NCBI RefSeq assembly: GCF_020177375.1
Contig: NZ_JAIWHV010000001.1
Coordinates: 124,001-188,000, forward strand
DNA from: Saliphagus infecundisoli
GTDB lineage: Archaea; Halobacteriota; Halobacteria; Halobacteriales; Natrialbaceae
Length of the DNA: 64,000 nt
Direction: 5' to 3'
Made by a program: the position numbers and the translations under genes
Part shown: positions 8,903 to 16,827 of the stretch, piece after piece
Layout: every line of letters begins with the position of its first letter
Position numbering within the stretch: position 1 is the first letter of the stretch
Notes under the pieces: generated by a model
The model's input: the letters and a program-made list of their open reading frames with translations, nothing else
What the model was told of the DNA's origin: nothing
The model's database searches: none

Positions 8903-9754
8903 TCACGCTGGCAGTGTGAGGCAGGCGAGGGTCGCGAACATCGCTTCCTCCGTCCGCACGACCTCGCTGCCCTGATCCGGAACCGTGTTCAGCCAGAGGT
9001 CGAACCCCGGATCGGCGGGTTCGACTCCGTTCTCGGCACCGTCGGCGCCGACGGCCGACGCCTCAATGCCGAGGATGTCGGGCAGCCCTCTCTCGGGCGA
9101 GCCGAAGGCGACGGTCATCCCGTCGCCGACCCGTCCGGCCAACCTCCCCAGCCGCCCGACGGTGAGTTCTTCACCGTAGCGGGAGGCCGCGATGGGGACG
9201 CCGGCGTCCTCACGGCCGAGTGCTGTCCGAAGGTCCGCACGGCAGATCGACAGCCCCGGAACGGGCCGATCGACCAGTTTCGCGCGGACCGGTCGTCGCG
9301 AAGAGATCCTGACGGTGACGCGCTCCCCCTCGGAGACCTCCATTCCGGGAGGCTGGTTGAGAGAGATCGGGTGTTGCAGTCCGCAATTGACCCGGACGCG
9401 GCCTTCAGGTCCGACCTCGGTCACGATCCCTTGTCTTATCGACCCCGAACCGTTCGATTCGGAGCCGGTCCGTGACGCGACACGCAGCGGCGGGAGGACA
9501 CCGACGTACTCCAGTTCGTCGCGCTTGCCCCACACCTCGGTTTTGAGGTATGGCGGCGTCGCGGCGTACCGCAGCACGGTTTCGACGAACCCGCCACCGA
9601 GTCGCCTCTCGCCTTCCCGGTCGGGGAAGACGACGAGACGGTCGGCGCGGAAGACCGTCGCCGCGCGGGCGATGTAGCCGAGTTTTCGGGTCGCCTCGCG
9701 TTTGTCTTCTGCCTCGCGGCAGACCGACGACGGCACGAGTACGCTGACTGTCAT
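8903..9754 (-). CDS. Putative SPOUT-class RNA methyltransferase (COG2106, SPOUT1/C9orf114 family)
   Basis: This 283-residue protein has an N-terminal SPOUT-type half (VSVLVPSSVCREAEDKREATRKLGYIARA, then RADRLVVFPD) interrupted by an OB-like insertion (about 110-170, QGIVTEVGPEGRVRVNCGL). The C-terminal half contains the region expected to form the trefoil knot and S-adenosylmethionine site (VAFGSPERGLPDILG, then FDLWLNTVPDQGSEVVRTEEAM). The family is conserved directly upstream of rpl3 in haloarchaea and is inferred to modify RNA; its exact target cannot be told from sequence. It is the first gene of the ribosomal operon. Confidence 0.85.
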   Translation of the reverse strand: MTVSVLVPSSVCREAEDKREATRKLGYIARAATVFRADRLVVFPDREGERRLGGGFVETVLRYAATPPYLKTEVWGKRDELEYVGVLPPLRVASRTGSESNGSGSIRQGIVTEVGPEGRVRVNCGLQHPISLNQPPGMEVSEGERVTVRISSRRPVRAKLVDRPVPGLSICRADLRTALGREDAGVPIAASRYGEELTVGRLGRLAGRVGDGMTVAFGSPERGLPDILGIEASAVGADGAENGVEPADPGFDLWLNTVPDQGSEVVRTEEAMFATLACLTLPA

Positions 9755-9810
9755 CCCGTGGCGCTTGGGCGCCTCGCCACTAGACTGTAGCGATCATTGC
9801 GCCGATGGCC

Positions 9811-9817
9811 CTAAAAG
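9811..9817 (-). promoter_or_regulatory. Probable TATA box of the ribosomal superoperon
   Basis: Read on the minus strand this is CTTTTAG, about 57 nt before the ATG of the SPOUT methyltransferase. Start of transcription about 25 nt further on would leave a leader of roughly 30 nt. No other convincing archaeal promoter lies between the methyltransferase and the tRNA gene. Confidence 0.4.
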
Positions 9818-9919
9818 AGTAGCGGATTCGCTCGGGGCTGTCAACGGCTCACACCACCGTTATCGTGAGAATTGGGGTCATGCGACCGATCGTCAGGATA
9901 CCCCATCCGATTCGCAATC

Positions 9920-9927
9920 CTTATACA
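9920..9927 (+). promoter_or_regulatory. Probable TATA box of tRNA-Gly
   Basis: TTATACAC lies about 30 nt upstream of the mature 5' end of the tRNA, at the usual haloarchaeal spacing for a transcript with a short 5' leader that RNase P would remove. Confidence 0.5.
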
Positions 9928-9955
9928 CCCTTCCGGCTGTACGATTGAATACAGG

Positions 9956-10026
9956 GCGCTGGTAGTGTAGTGGTATCACGTGACCTTGCCATGGTCACAA
10001 CCTGGGTTCAAATCCCAGCCAGCGCA
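9956..10026 (+). tRNA. tRNA-Gly, anticodon GCC
   Basis: The 71-nt gene folds into a full cloverleaf. The acceptor arms GCGCTGG and CCAGCGC pair over 7 bp, with A as discriminator. The anticodon arm is TGACC-TTGCCAT-GGTCA, giving anticodon GCC, and the T arm is CTGGG-TTCAAAT-CCCAG. No intron is present and the CCA end is not encoded. The last 21 nt of the paired 3' part recur 149 bp downstream (10154-10174), which marks this gene as an integration target. Confidence 0.97.
10005..10025 (+). repeat. tRNA-Gly 3' end, first copy of a 21-bp direct repeat (putative att site)
   Basis: This is the T-arm to acceptor 3' segment of the tRNA-Gly gene. It is repeated identically at 10154-10174. Site-specific integrases of archaeal elements commonly target exactly this part of tRNA genes, leaving one copy in the intact tRNA and one at the far end of the insert. 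Confidence 0.8.
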
Positions 10027-10108
10027 CTTCTACGGCGAACGACTCCGACGAGCACCGCGTACCGTGTGCTCGTCACAGGGGAGCCGAGAAGTCGCCCTCT
10101 ATTTTACG

Positions 10109-10149
10109 GAAGACGCACGCTCACGAGCGTAGCGAGTGAGACCGTCTTC
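10109..10149. repeat. Imperfect inverted repeat between the two tRNA 3'-end copies
   Basis: The outer arms GAAGACG and CGTCTTC (7 bp) enclose inner arms CTCAC and GTGAG around a GAGCGTAGCGA centre. The inner motif resembles intergenic palindromes common in haloarchaeal genomes. It could form a hairpin in RNA. It lies inside the short interval bounded by the direct repeats, which otherwise holds no gene. Confidence 0.6.
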
Positions 10150-10153
10150 AGGT

Positions 10154-10174
10154 GGTTCAAATCCCAGCCAGCGC
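10154..10174 (+). repeat. tRNA-Gly 3' end, second copy (putative att scar)
   Basis: The 21 bp are identical to 10005-10025 but no tRNA body precedes them. The preceding sequence cannot supply D or anticodon arms. The simplest reading is the distal attachment site of an integrated element that has since been deleted down to about 127 bp. Confidence 0.7.
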
Positions 10175-10200
10175 CGTCCGAAACCGGGTCGGTCGGGGAG

Positions 10201-10845
10201 TCACCGCGAGGCGAGACGCTCGCCGATCACGGCAGAGAGGTCGGTGAGGTAGATCCCGCCCCAGATCGCGACGACCACCCCGCCGATGAGGTTGAAGGTG
10301 AGGTCGAGCAAGGTGTCCTCGATGCCGTACTGGACGAGGATGCCCCGGGTACCGAGCAGGTCGGCGACGATCCCGATGGCGAACTCGAGGAGCTCCCAGG
10401 CGACGCCGAAGGCGAGGACGAACACGAGGATGACGACGGACATGAACCGCGGCGGGATCGAGACCGCCTCGGCGTGGCGCTCGAAGGCGAGGACGGTGGC
10501 GTAGCCGGCGGCGGCGACGACGGAGGCCGACAGCGAGTGGGTGACGTGGTCCCACCACCACACCTGTCTGTAGAAGGTCCAGCCCGCTCCCGGGATGCCG
10601 ACGACGCCGACGGCGTGGAGGAAGGCGGCGGCGGTGAGCCACAGCGCGAGTCCCGGTCCGAGCGTGATGCCGTAGTCCCGTTCGAGAACCGAGGGGAGCC
10701 GAGCCACGAGGAGCGCGACGCCGGTGTTGACGATGACGCCGACGCTGCCCCGCTCGAGCCCGACGAACAGTAGGCCGACCAGTACGAGTTCCATCGCGCG
10801 GACGAGCCGGCGCTGGCCGGCCTCCGAGAGCCGCAGGTCAGCCAT
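10201..10845 (-). CDS. YjdF/DUF2238-like integral membrane protein (paralogue 1)
   Basis: The 214-residue protein has about six hydrophobic segments. Recognisable features are WWWDHVTHSLSASVVAAAG (about 94-112), with a His that is conserved in the YjdF/VanZ-like group, and VAWELLEFAIG followed by TLLDLTFNLIGG, which repeats the helix-acidic-helix pattern of the family. No enzymatic activity is established for this group. The start overlaps the end of the upstream paralogue by 8 nt, so the two are co-translated. Assignment is by motif pattern and moderately secure. Confidence 0.65.
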   Translation of the reverse strand: MADLRLSEAGQRRLVRAMELVLVGLLFVGLERGSVGVIVNTGVALLVARLPSVLERDYGITLGPGLALWLTAAAFLHAVGVVGIPGAGWTFYRQVWWWDHVTHSLSASVVAAAGYATVLAFERHAEAVSIPPRFMSVVILVFVLAFGVAWELLEFAIGIVADLLGTRGILVQYGIEDTLLDLTFNLIGGVVVAIWGGIYLTDLSAVIGERLASR

Positions 10846-11473
10846 CGACCCTCCCTCGAGCCTCGGGCGGGATGCGGTCGTCGATCGACACCCGTTCGCG
10901 GAAGTACCACCGGAAGATCGCGCCGGCGGCGACGCCCGCGAGCGTCGAGTAGGCGAACTCGATCATCAGCTCGTCGTTGGTCGTCTCGTAGGGCCGTTCC
11001 AGCAGGACGGCGGCGTACCACTGGAGGAGTTCCCAGACCGCCGCGGCGGCCATCGTTCCGGCGACGACGAGGACGATGGCGAACCCGGAGGACATCCGGA
11101 TCGAGGTGAACGCGTCGAGCTCGACGGCGATCACGAGCCCGACGGCCGCGAGCGCGAGGTAGGCGAAGAGGGGCCCCGAGAACCGCTCGGCCCCGAGGAC
11201 GAGCCCGATCAGGGGGAGCGTCGCCAGCGCGAGCACCTCCCAGGGGAGCATCACGTACCGCGACCGGTAGGCGATCGGCGGGAGCACCGCCAGGCTCACC
11301 ACCACGAGCGCGAACGTAGACCAGAGGACGCCGGCAACGACGAGTTCGCCGACCCAGACCGCGGCCGCGAGCGCGACCAGCAGCCAGGCGGCGACGGCGT
11401 TTCGTCTCCCGTCCGCGAGCATCCCTGTGAGCGTCGACCCGGACACGCTCTCCTCTCGCTTCCGGGGCCCCAT
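10838..11473 (-). CDS. YjdF/DUF2238-like integral membrane protein (paralogue 2)
   Basis: The 211-residue membrane protein has a short cytoplasmic N-terminus and about six transmembrane segments. It shares the second-half motif of its neighbour (AVWELLQWY, then NDELMIEFAYSTLAGVAAG compared with AWELLEFAIG, then DTLLDLTFNLIGG), so the two look like diverged tandem duplicates. It lacks the WWWDHVTHS element, having ELDAFTSIRMSSGFA at that place. It starts 13 nt after the upstream YdjM-like gene. Function unknown. Confidence 0.6.
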   Translation of the reverse strand: MGPRKREESVSGSTLTGMLADGRRNAVAAWLLVALAAAVWVGELVVAGVLWSTFALVVVSLAVLPPIAYRSRYVMLPWEVLALATLPLIGLVLGAERFSGPLFAYLALAAVGLVIAVELDAFTSIRMSSGFAIVLVVAGTMAAAAVWELLQWYAAVLLERPYETTNDELMIEFAYSTLAGVAAGAIFRWYFRERVSIDDRIPPEARGRVDG

Positions 11474-11485
11474 TACTGTGGGGGA

Positions 11486-12466
11486 TCAGCCCGCCAGGAG
11501 GTAGACGGCGGCGTAGCTCCCCAGCGCGAGGGCGACCCCGGCCAGCCCGGTCGAGACGGTCTCGAGGGTGCGCAATGGGTCCTCCAGGCGGCGCCACGCC
11601 TCGGTCCGGAGGGCGACCGGCGGTCGCGAGAGTCCACAGACGACGCCGACCGCGAGGATCGAGAGGACGAACGGGTAGGCGACGTGGATCGTCGGCGGCG
11701 CGAGCACGAGCGCGATGGCGCCGTAGCCCGCGCCCAGCGTCGCGCGGCGGTCGACGAGCCCGCGGGGCGACCGGCCGGCCAGGTGTGCCACCACCGCCAC
11801 GGCGAGGGCGACGACGGCCAGCTCGAGGGCGAACGTCGCGAGCAGGTGCAGCGTCGGATCGCCGGCGAGGACGACCCGCTCGGTCGCGAGGTCGGCGTCG
11901 AGGGGGTAGAGCAGCGCCGGCGGCTGGCCGGTCAGGAAGTCCCCCCAGGGATGAGAGGCCAGGCCCGCGGTCGCGGCCAGCCCGACGACCCGCGGGGAGA
12001 GGTCGGCGTGACGGCGCGCGAGCGTCGCCACCCCGAGGCCGGCCGCGGCGAACGCGGCCATCACCGCCCCGCCGGCGGGGCCCTCGAGGGCGGCCGCGAC
12101 GGCCACGAGCGCCCCGAGGGGGCCGAGCGAGAGCGCCCGGACGGCCGTTCGCGAGCGGTCGGGGGTCTGGGGGCGGGCCCACAGCCCGAACGCGGGTCCG
12201 GCGACCGCCGCGACGACCAGCGAGTGGGTCATCGAGCGGTGGACGCCGTCGACGGCTCCCCAGAAAGCGCCGGGGCGGACGGTGGAGCCGGCGACGAGGT
12301 GGGCCGGGTCCATCGCGAAGACGGCGTAGACCACGTCGACGTCGGGGATCGCCGCGAACGCGCCGGCGAGGATCCCGAGGGCGACGACGCGGTGGCGGGC
12401 CCAGCCTCGCCACTCGGCGGCCAGGGCCGCGAGGGCGAACGCCAGGAGCGCGTGGCCGACGAACAT
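11486..12466 (-). CDS. YdjM/DUF457-like membrane-bound putative metal-dependent hydrolase
   Basis: The start is placed at MFVGHALLAFALAALAAEW (326 residues); an upstream ATG at 12529 would add an unrelated basic stretch. The family pattern is a GH near the N-terminus, then IPDVDVVYA (about 39-47), HRSMTHSLVVAA (about 75-86) and SHPWGDFLTG. These conserved His/Asp residues are expected to bind a metal. About eight hydrophobic segments follow. It is likely the first gene of a three-gene membrane operon. Substrate unknown. Confidence 0.72.
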   Translation of the reverse strand: MFVGHALLAFALAALAAEWRGWARHRVVALGILAGAFAAIPDVDVVYAVFAMDPAHLVAGSTVRPGAFWGAVDGVHRSMTHSLVVAAVAGPAFGLWARPQTPDRSRTAVRALSLGPLGALVAVAAALEGPAGGAVMAAFAAAGLGVATLARRHADLSPRVVGLAATAGLASHPWGDFLTGQPPALLYPLDADLATERVVLAGDPTLHLLATFALELAVVALAVAVVAHLAGRSPRGLVDRRATLGAGYGAIALVLAPPTIHVAYPFVLSILAVGVVCGLSRPPVALRTEAWRRLEDPLRTLETVSTGLAGVALALGSYAAVYLLAG

Positions 12467-12566
12467 CGATCGAGTCGTAGGGATCGGGCGAGCATAAGCG
12501 TCGCGCCCGATCGTTCGTTCACGATGCATCCCATAGATTCATTTCGCTCGGATCGATAGTCGGGGT

Positions 12567-13874
12567 ATGCGACGTCGAGAGCTCCTGTCGGCCGGCACCG
12601 TTCTCGCGGCCGGGCTCGCCGGCTGTGCGGCCGAGCGGATCGAGGAGGAGAACGAATCCGAGGGCGGGAACGGCAACGGGACTGGCGACGACTCCACCGA
12701 CACCGACGGGAACGACACTGGCGGGAACGACTCCGATGGGGACGACGGGAACGAGACCGCCGACGGGGCGGACGGAGAGGGGGACGAGGCCGGAAACGAC
12801 ACCGCAGTCGACAACGACACCGAAGGCGACGACGATACCGAGTCCGGCAACGATACCGACGGATCGGACGACGGTGATTCGAGCAACGAGAGCGAGGGAA
12901 GCGCCGACGACGGGGGCGACGGATCGGACGCCGACGACGATACCGCCGACGAGACGACGGATACCGAGGGGGGCGGATCCGACGGATCGGAAGACACCGA
13001 TGAGGACGAGGACACTGACGACTCCGGCAACGGGGACACCGACGACGACAGTGACGGCGACTCCGGTGACGGGGACGGTTCCCAGGGGGCCGAGACCGAC
13101 GACGGTTCGAGCGACGGGAACGGGAGCGACGACGGCTCCGGGGAGGAGGATAGCGGTGACGACTCCGGCGATGGTTCCGAGAACGGTTCCGTCGATGACG
13201 ACACTAACGAGTCGGATGACGACGATACCGACGGCGACGATGACTCCGAGGACGACTCCGGCGGAGACGATACCGACGAGGACGATAGCGATGATACCGG
13301 CGGATCCGACGGCGGCGACGATGACGACTCGGAGGACGGCGGGAGCGAGGAGGACACGGAGACGGCGCCGTTCGGGATCCGGGTCCTCGGTCCGGCCGGG
13401 GAGGGAATCGAGGGGGCGAGCATCCGGACCGAGGGGCCGAGCGTCCTCGAGGGCGAGACCGGCGGCGACGGGACGTACGCCACGGAGGCGCCGGTCGGCA
13501 CGTACGCCGTCGAGATCTCTCATCCCGACTATCGAGGCCGGACGGTCGAGTACGAAAACGACGACGGGGAGGAGGCTGTCGTGGAGCTCGAGGCCGCCGA
13601 GGGTGCGCCGCCGACCTCCGGACTGCGCCTGATCGTCACCGACCCCGACGGCGAGCCGATCGAGGGCGCGAGCGTCCGCGGCGAGGGCGAGTCCCTCGCG
13701 GCCGACGTCCCGCTGGTGTTCACCGGCGAGACCGATTCCGAGGGGGTCTACCCGGACCGGATCTACGAGAACACCTATACGATCGAGATCTCTCATCCGG
13801 ACTACGAGTCCCGGACGGTCGAGTACGACCACGACGGTGCGACCGAGCTCACCGTCGAACTCGCGCCGGCGTGA
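12567..13874 (+). CDS. Secreted acidic lipoprotein with two carboxypeptidase-regulatory-like domains
   Basis: The 435-residue protein begins with a twin-arginine-type lipoprotein signal (MRRRELLSAGTVLAAGLAGC, lipobox LAGC at about 17-20). Residues about 25-265 are a low-complexity region of Asp, Gly, Ser, Thr, Asn and Glu with many Asn-X-Ser/Thr sequons (NDT, NGT, NDS, NES). Two similar beta-sandwich-type repeats follow (about 268-350 and 355-435), each ending EISHPDYxxRTVEYxxD and having an IEGASxR core, as in carboxypeptidase regulatory-like folds. It is probably an anchored surface protein on a flexible, glycosylated acidic stalk. The binding target is unknown. Confidence 0.75.
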   Translation: MRRRELLSAGTVLAAGLAGCAAERIEEENESEGGNGNGTGDDSTDTDGNDTGGNDSDGDDGNETADGADGEGDEAGNDTAVDNDTEGDDDTESGNDTDGSDDGDSSNESEGSADDGGDGSDADDDTADETTDTEGGGSDGSEDTDEDEDTDDSGNGDTDDDSDGDSGDGDGSQGAETDDGSSDGNGSDDGSGEEDSGDDSGDGSENGSVDDDTNESDDDDTDGDDDSEDDSGGDDTDEDDSDDTGGSDGGDDDDSEDGGSEEDTETAPFGIRVLGPAGEGIEGASIRTEGPSVLEGETGGDGTYATEAPVGTYAVEISHPDYRGRTVEYENDDGEEAVVELEAAEGAPPTSGLRLIVTDPDGEPIEGASVRGEGESLAADVPLVFTGETDSEGVYPDRIYENTYTIEISHPDYESRTVEYDHDGATELTVELAPA

Positions 13875-13877
13875 GCC

Positions 13878-15119
13878 CTACTCCCGTCTGAGCGCCTCGA
13901 TGGGATCGACGCTGGCCGCCCGCCAGGCCGGATAGAGCCCCGAGAGGACCCCCACGCCGACGCCGACGGCGGCCGCAATGGCGATCCACTGTAGGGGATA
14001 GACCATCGGCCAGCCGAGCATCGAGACCGCGAGGTAGCCGAGCCCGATCCCGGCGGCGACGCCGACGACCGCGCCGATCGCTCCGAGGATCACCGACTCG
14101 AGCAAGAAGAGCTGGACGATGTCGCGTTTGCGCGCGCCGACGGCCTTCATCACGCCGATCTCGCGGGTCCGTTCGGTCACCGAGACGATCATGATGTTGG
14201 CGATCCCGATCGAGCCGACGACCAGCGAGATGGCGGCGATCCCGCCGATGAACACCGTCAACTGGTCGACGATCCCCGCGACCTGGTCGACCGCGTCGTC
14301 GACCGTCTGGACCGCGATCGTGTGCTCGTCGTCCTTCAGTTCCCGAGCGTCCGCGTCCGTCTCGAAGTACTCCGTGATTGCCTCCTTCGTCGGATCGACG
14401 TCGTCCATGCTCTCGGCGCGCACCTCGAGGGAGGGGTAGGCCCGTTCGGTCTCCCCGTCGGGGGTCTCGATGGTGAGTTCGTAGTGGGAGTCGACGGGGA
14501 GGTAGACCGTCGGCTGGCTCGGCTGTCCGCCGACGGTGGTATTGGCGATTCCGACCGCCGTGACCGTTTCCGTCTCGCCGTCCTCGAACGTGATCGAGAG
14601 CTCGTCGCCGACCGAGACGTTGTCCTCGAACAGCCGGGCGACCTGGCCACTGACGACCGCCTCGTCGTCGGCCGACGGCGAGAACGTCTCGCCGTCCTCG
14701 AGGGGGTACATCGACTCGTTGCCGAACCGTTCGGGGATCGTCGCCTCGACGCCGACCGTCCCGGTCTGGCTCTCCTCGCCGTGCGAGAGCTGGACCGCCG
14801 GGAGGCTCCCCGAGGGAGCGACGTAGTCGACGCCGTCCATTCCCTCGATGGCCTCGACGTCGGACTCGGTGTAGATCGGCGCCTCGACGAACATGATCCC
14901 GGTGCCGGTCTCGGGCTCGGTCTGGGTGACGACCTGCATCACCGGCTCGCTCTCGTCGTCCAGGTCGCCGACGACGTTCTCGGTGAACGCGCCCCCCAGC
15001 ACCATGAAGACGATCACGGAGGCGATGCCGATGATGACGCCGACGGTGGTCAGCGTCGACCGGAGCTTGTGGCCGGTGATCGCCCGCCAGCCGATCCGGA
15101 CGCTCTCGCGGAGCTTCAT
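13878..15119 (-). CDS. MacB/FtsX-family ABC transporter permease
   Basis: The 413-residue permease has the layout of the MacB group: an N-terminal helix ([21 protein letters not shown], about 17-37), a long extracellular domain (about 45-270), then three C-terminal helices containing [32 protein letters not shown], the FtsX signature. It ends [16 protein letters not shown], typical for the family. It overlaps the ATPase gene by 4 nt, so the two form one transporter. Export of a lipoprotein, peptide or small molecule is possible, but no substrate can be inferred. Confidence 0.92.
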   Translation of the reverse strand: MKLRESVRIGWRAITGHKLRSTLTTVGVIIGIASVIVFMVLGGAFTENVVGDLDDESEPVMQVVTQTEPETGTGIMFVEAPIYTESDVEAIEGMDGVDYVAPSGSLPAVQLSHGEESQTGTVGVEATIPERFGNESMYPLEDGETFSPSADDEAVVSGQVARLFEDNVSVGDELSITFEDGETETVTAVGIANTTVGGQPSQPTVYLPVDSHYELTIETPDGETERAYPSLEVRAESMDDVDPTKEAITEYFETDADARELKDDEHTIAVQTVDDAVDQVAGIVDQLTVFIGGIAAISLVVGSIGIANIMIVSVTERTREIGVMKAVGARKRDIVQLFLLESVILGAIGAVVGVAAGIGLGYLAVSMLGWPMVYPLQWIAIAAAVGVGVGVLSGLYPAWRAASVDPIEALRRE

Positions 15120-15835
15120 CGCTTGCCCTCCAGCTGCTCGATCTCCGCTAGCTCGCCGTCGATCAGGTGGACGATCCGATCCGCGCGCTCGGCGACCCGG
15201 CGCTCGTGGGTCACCATCAGGATCGTCCGGCCGGCGGCCTGGAGCTCGTCGAAGACGGCCAGGATCTCGTTGCCGGTCTCGGTATCCAGGTTGCCCGTCG
15301 GCTCGTCGGCCAGCAGGAGCGTGGGTTCGTTCGCGAGCGCCCGCGCGATGGCGACGCGCTGGCGCTGTCCGCCCGAGAGCTCGTTGGGCGCGTGATCGAG
15401 GCGGTCGCCCAGTCCCACCCGCGAAAGCAGCGTCTCCGCGCGCTCGTGGCGGCCGGCCTCGACGCCGTCGTGAAAGACCAGCGGCAGCGTCACGTTCTCG
15501 GCGGCGGTGAGCCGGGGCATGAGGTTGAACGTCTGGAAGACGAACCCGATCTCGGTCCCCCGCAGGCGGGCGCGTTCGCCTCCCGAGAGGTCGCCGACGG
15601 AGCGACCGCCGATCTCGACCGTCCCCTCGTCGGGCGTGTCGAGACAGCCCAGGAGGTTCATCAGCGTGCTCTTGCCCGAGCCGCTCGGCCCCATCACCGC
15701 GGTGTACGATCCGGCAGGGAGCGACAGCGAGACGCCGTCGAGGGCGTCCACGGACTCTCCCATGTAGTACGTCCTTCGGACGTCGCGAGCGACGACCGGC
15801 GATCCCCCCTCCGACGCAGGTTCCCCCGTTGACAT
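15116..15835 (-). CDS. ABC transporter ATP-binding protein, MacB/LolD type
   Basis: The 239-residue ATPase has Walker [10 protein letters not shown] (about 52-60), the Q-loop [10 protein letters not shown], the ABC signature [15 protein letters not shown], Walker [13 protein letters not shown] and the switch histidine in [10 protein letters not shown]. These are the motifs of the MacB/LolD class. It lies upstream of its permease on the same strand with a 4-nt overlap. A TATA-like element (GAATAATG on the minus strand, about 15862-15869) lies about 29 nt before the ATG, consistent with a leaderless transcript. Confidence 0.95.
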   Translation of the reverse strand: MSTGEPASEGGSPVVARDVRRTYYMGESVDALDGVSLSLPAGSYTAVMGPSGSGKSTLMNLLGCLDTPDEGTVEIGGRSVGDLSGGERARLRGTEIGFVFQTFNLMPRLTAAENVTLPLVFHDGVEAGRHERAETLLSRVGLGDRLDHAPNELSGGQRQRVAIARALANEPTLLLADEPTGNLDTETGNEILAVFDELQAAGRTILMVTHERRVAERADRIVHLIDGELAEIEQLEGKR

Positions 15836-15961
15836 CCCCTCGAACTAGTCCCTCGATCTACATTATTCTGGGGGTGGTACGTGAACCCGAACTGCCGGTT
15901 CGAACCGGCATCCGGAGCCGCCGGGCGAACGCTTTTGGCCGGCGTCGGCGAAGCCGGCGGT

Positions 15962-16777
15962 ATGCGAACCGTCACCGCAGGCGACGTCGAGATCCCCGCG
16001 CTCGGCTTCGGCACCGCACGGATGGACGACCACGACGTCCGGGTGAGAGCGATCGAGGCCGCCCTCGAGGCGGGCTATCGCCACATCGACACCGCCCAGA
16101 TCTACGGCAGCGAGCCCGCCGTCGGCGAGGCCATAGAGAACTCCGCCGTCGACCGCGAGGAGGTGTTCGTGACGACCAAGCTCGCCGACGACAACCGCGC
16201 CCACGACGCCGCCGTCGAGTCGGTCCACGAAAGCGTCGAGAACCTCGGCGTCGAGACCGTGGACCTCCTCCTGATCCACTCGCCCAACGACGACGTGAGC
16301 CACGAGGAGACCCTGGATGCGATGAACGAGGTCCGCGACGACGGGCTGGTCTCTCACCTCGGCGTCTCTAACTTCTCGGTCGCCCAGACCCGGGAGGCCG
16401 AGGAACTGTCGGACGCGCCGATCGTCACCAACCAGGTCGAGTACCACGTCGAGCACCGCAAGGACGACCTTCTCGCCTACTGCATCGAGAACGACGTCGT
16501 CCTCACCGCGTACAGCCCGCTCGGCGTCGGCGACCTGCTCGACGACGACACGCTCGGCGAGGTCGCGGCGGCCCACGACAAGACCCCGGCCCAGGTCGCG
16601 ATCCGGTGGCTGCTCGAACAGCCCCAGGTCTCGCCGATCCCGATGTCCTCCTCGCCCGAGCACGTCCGGGAGAACTTCGAGGTGTTCGACTTCGAGCTCT
16701 CCGGGGAGCAGCGCCGCGACCTCTTTGCCGTCGGCGGCGACCTCCCCGACGGGCTCGCCGACCGGCTCGGGCTGTAA
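15962..16777 (+). CDS. Aldo/keto reductase
   Basis: The start is MRTVTAGDVEIPALGFGTARM (271 residues). The catalytic tetrad of the superfamily is present: Asp and Tyr in DTAQIYGSE, Lys in VTTKLADDN and His in LLIHSPND. The C-terminal NADPH-binding residues lie in IPMSSSPEHVRENFEVFDF. It reduces an aldehyde or ketone with NAD(P)H; the substrate is not predictable. A TTTTGG-like element about 27 nt before the ATG would give a leaderless mRNA. It diverges from the ABC operon. Confidence 0.93.
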   Translation: MRTVTAGDVEIPALGFGTARMDDHDVRVRAIEAALEAGYRHIDTAQIYGSEPAVGEAIENSAVDREEVFVTTKLADDNRAHDAAVESVHESVENLGVETVDLLLIHSPNDDVSHEETLDAMNEVRDDGLVSHLGVSNFSVAQTREAEELSDAPIVTNQVEYHVEHRKDDLLAYCIENDVVLTAYSPLGVGDLLDDDTLGEVAAAHDKTPAQVAIRWLLEQPQVSPIPMSSSPEHVRENFEVFDFELSGEQRRDLFAVGGDLPDGLADRLGL

Positions 16778-16827
16778 CTTGCTTCTGTCGACGGAATCCT
16801 TTTCGTCCTCGATCCGCTTCCGGGGAT

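Noticed and set aside
10139-10180. A second tRNA gene at the repeated 3' end
   Set aside because: Only the T-arm loop and acceptor 3' strand are present; no anticodon or D arm and no 5' acceptor strand can be found upstream.
10227-12413. A 728-codon open frame on the minus strand, rich in Arg, Pro and Gly
   Set aside because: It runs through three real membrane-protein genes in another frame. The Arg/Pro/Gly composition is what GC-rich haloarchaeal DNA gives in a non-coding frame.
10724-12559. A 611-codon plus-strand open frame opposite the YjdF/YdjM genes
   Set aside because: It is made of Glu/Arg/Gly/Asp repeats typical of antisense frames; the minus-strand products have membrane segments and family motifs.
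12650-13370. Possible non-coding satellite repeat
   Set aside because: The reading frame is open throughout, begins with a Tat lipobox and ends in folded domains, so it is a low-complexity coding region.
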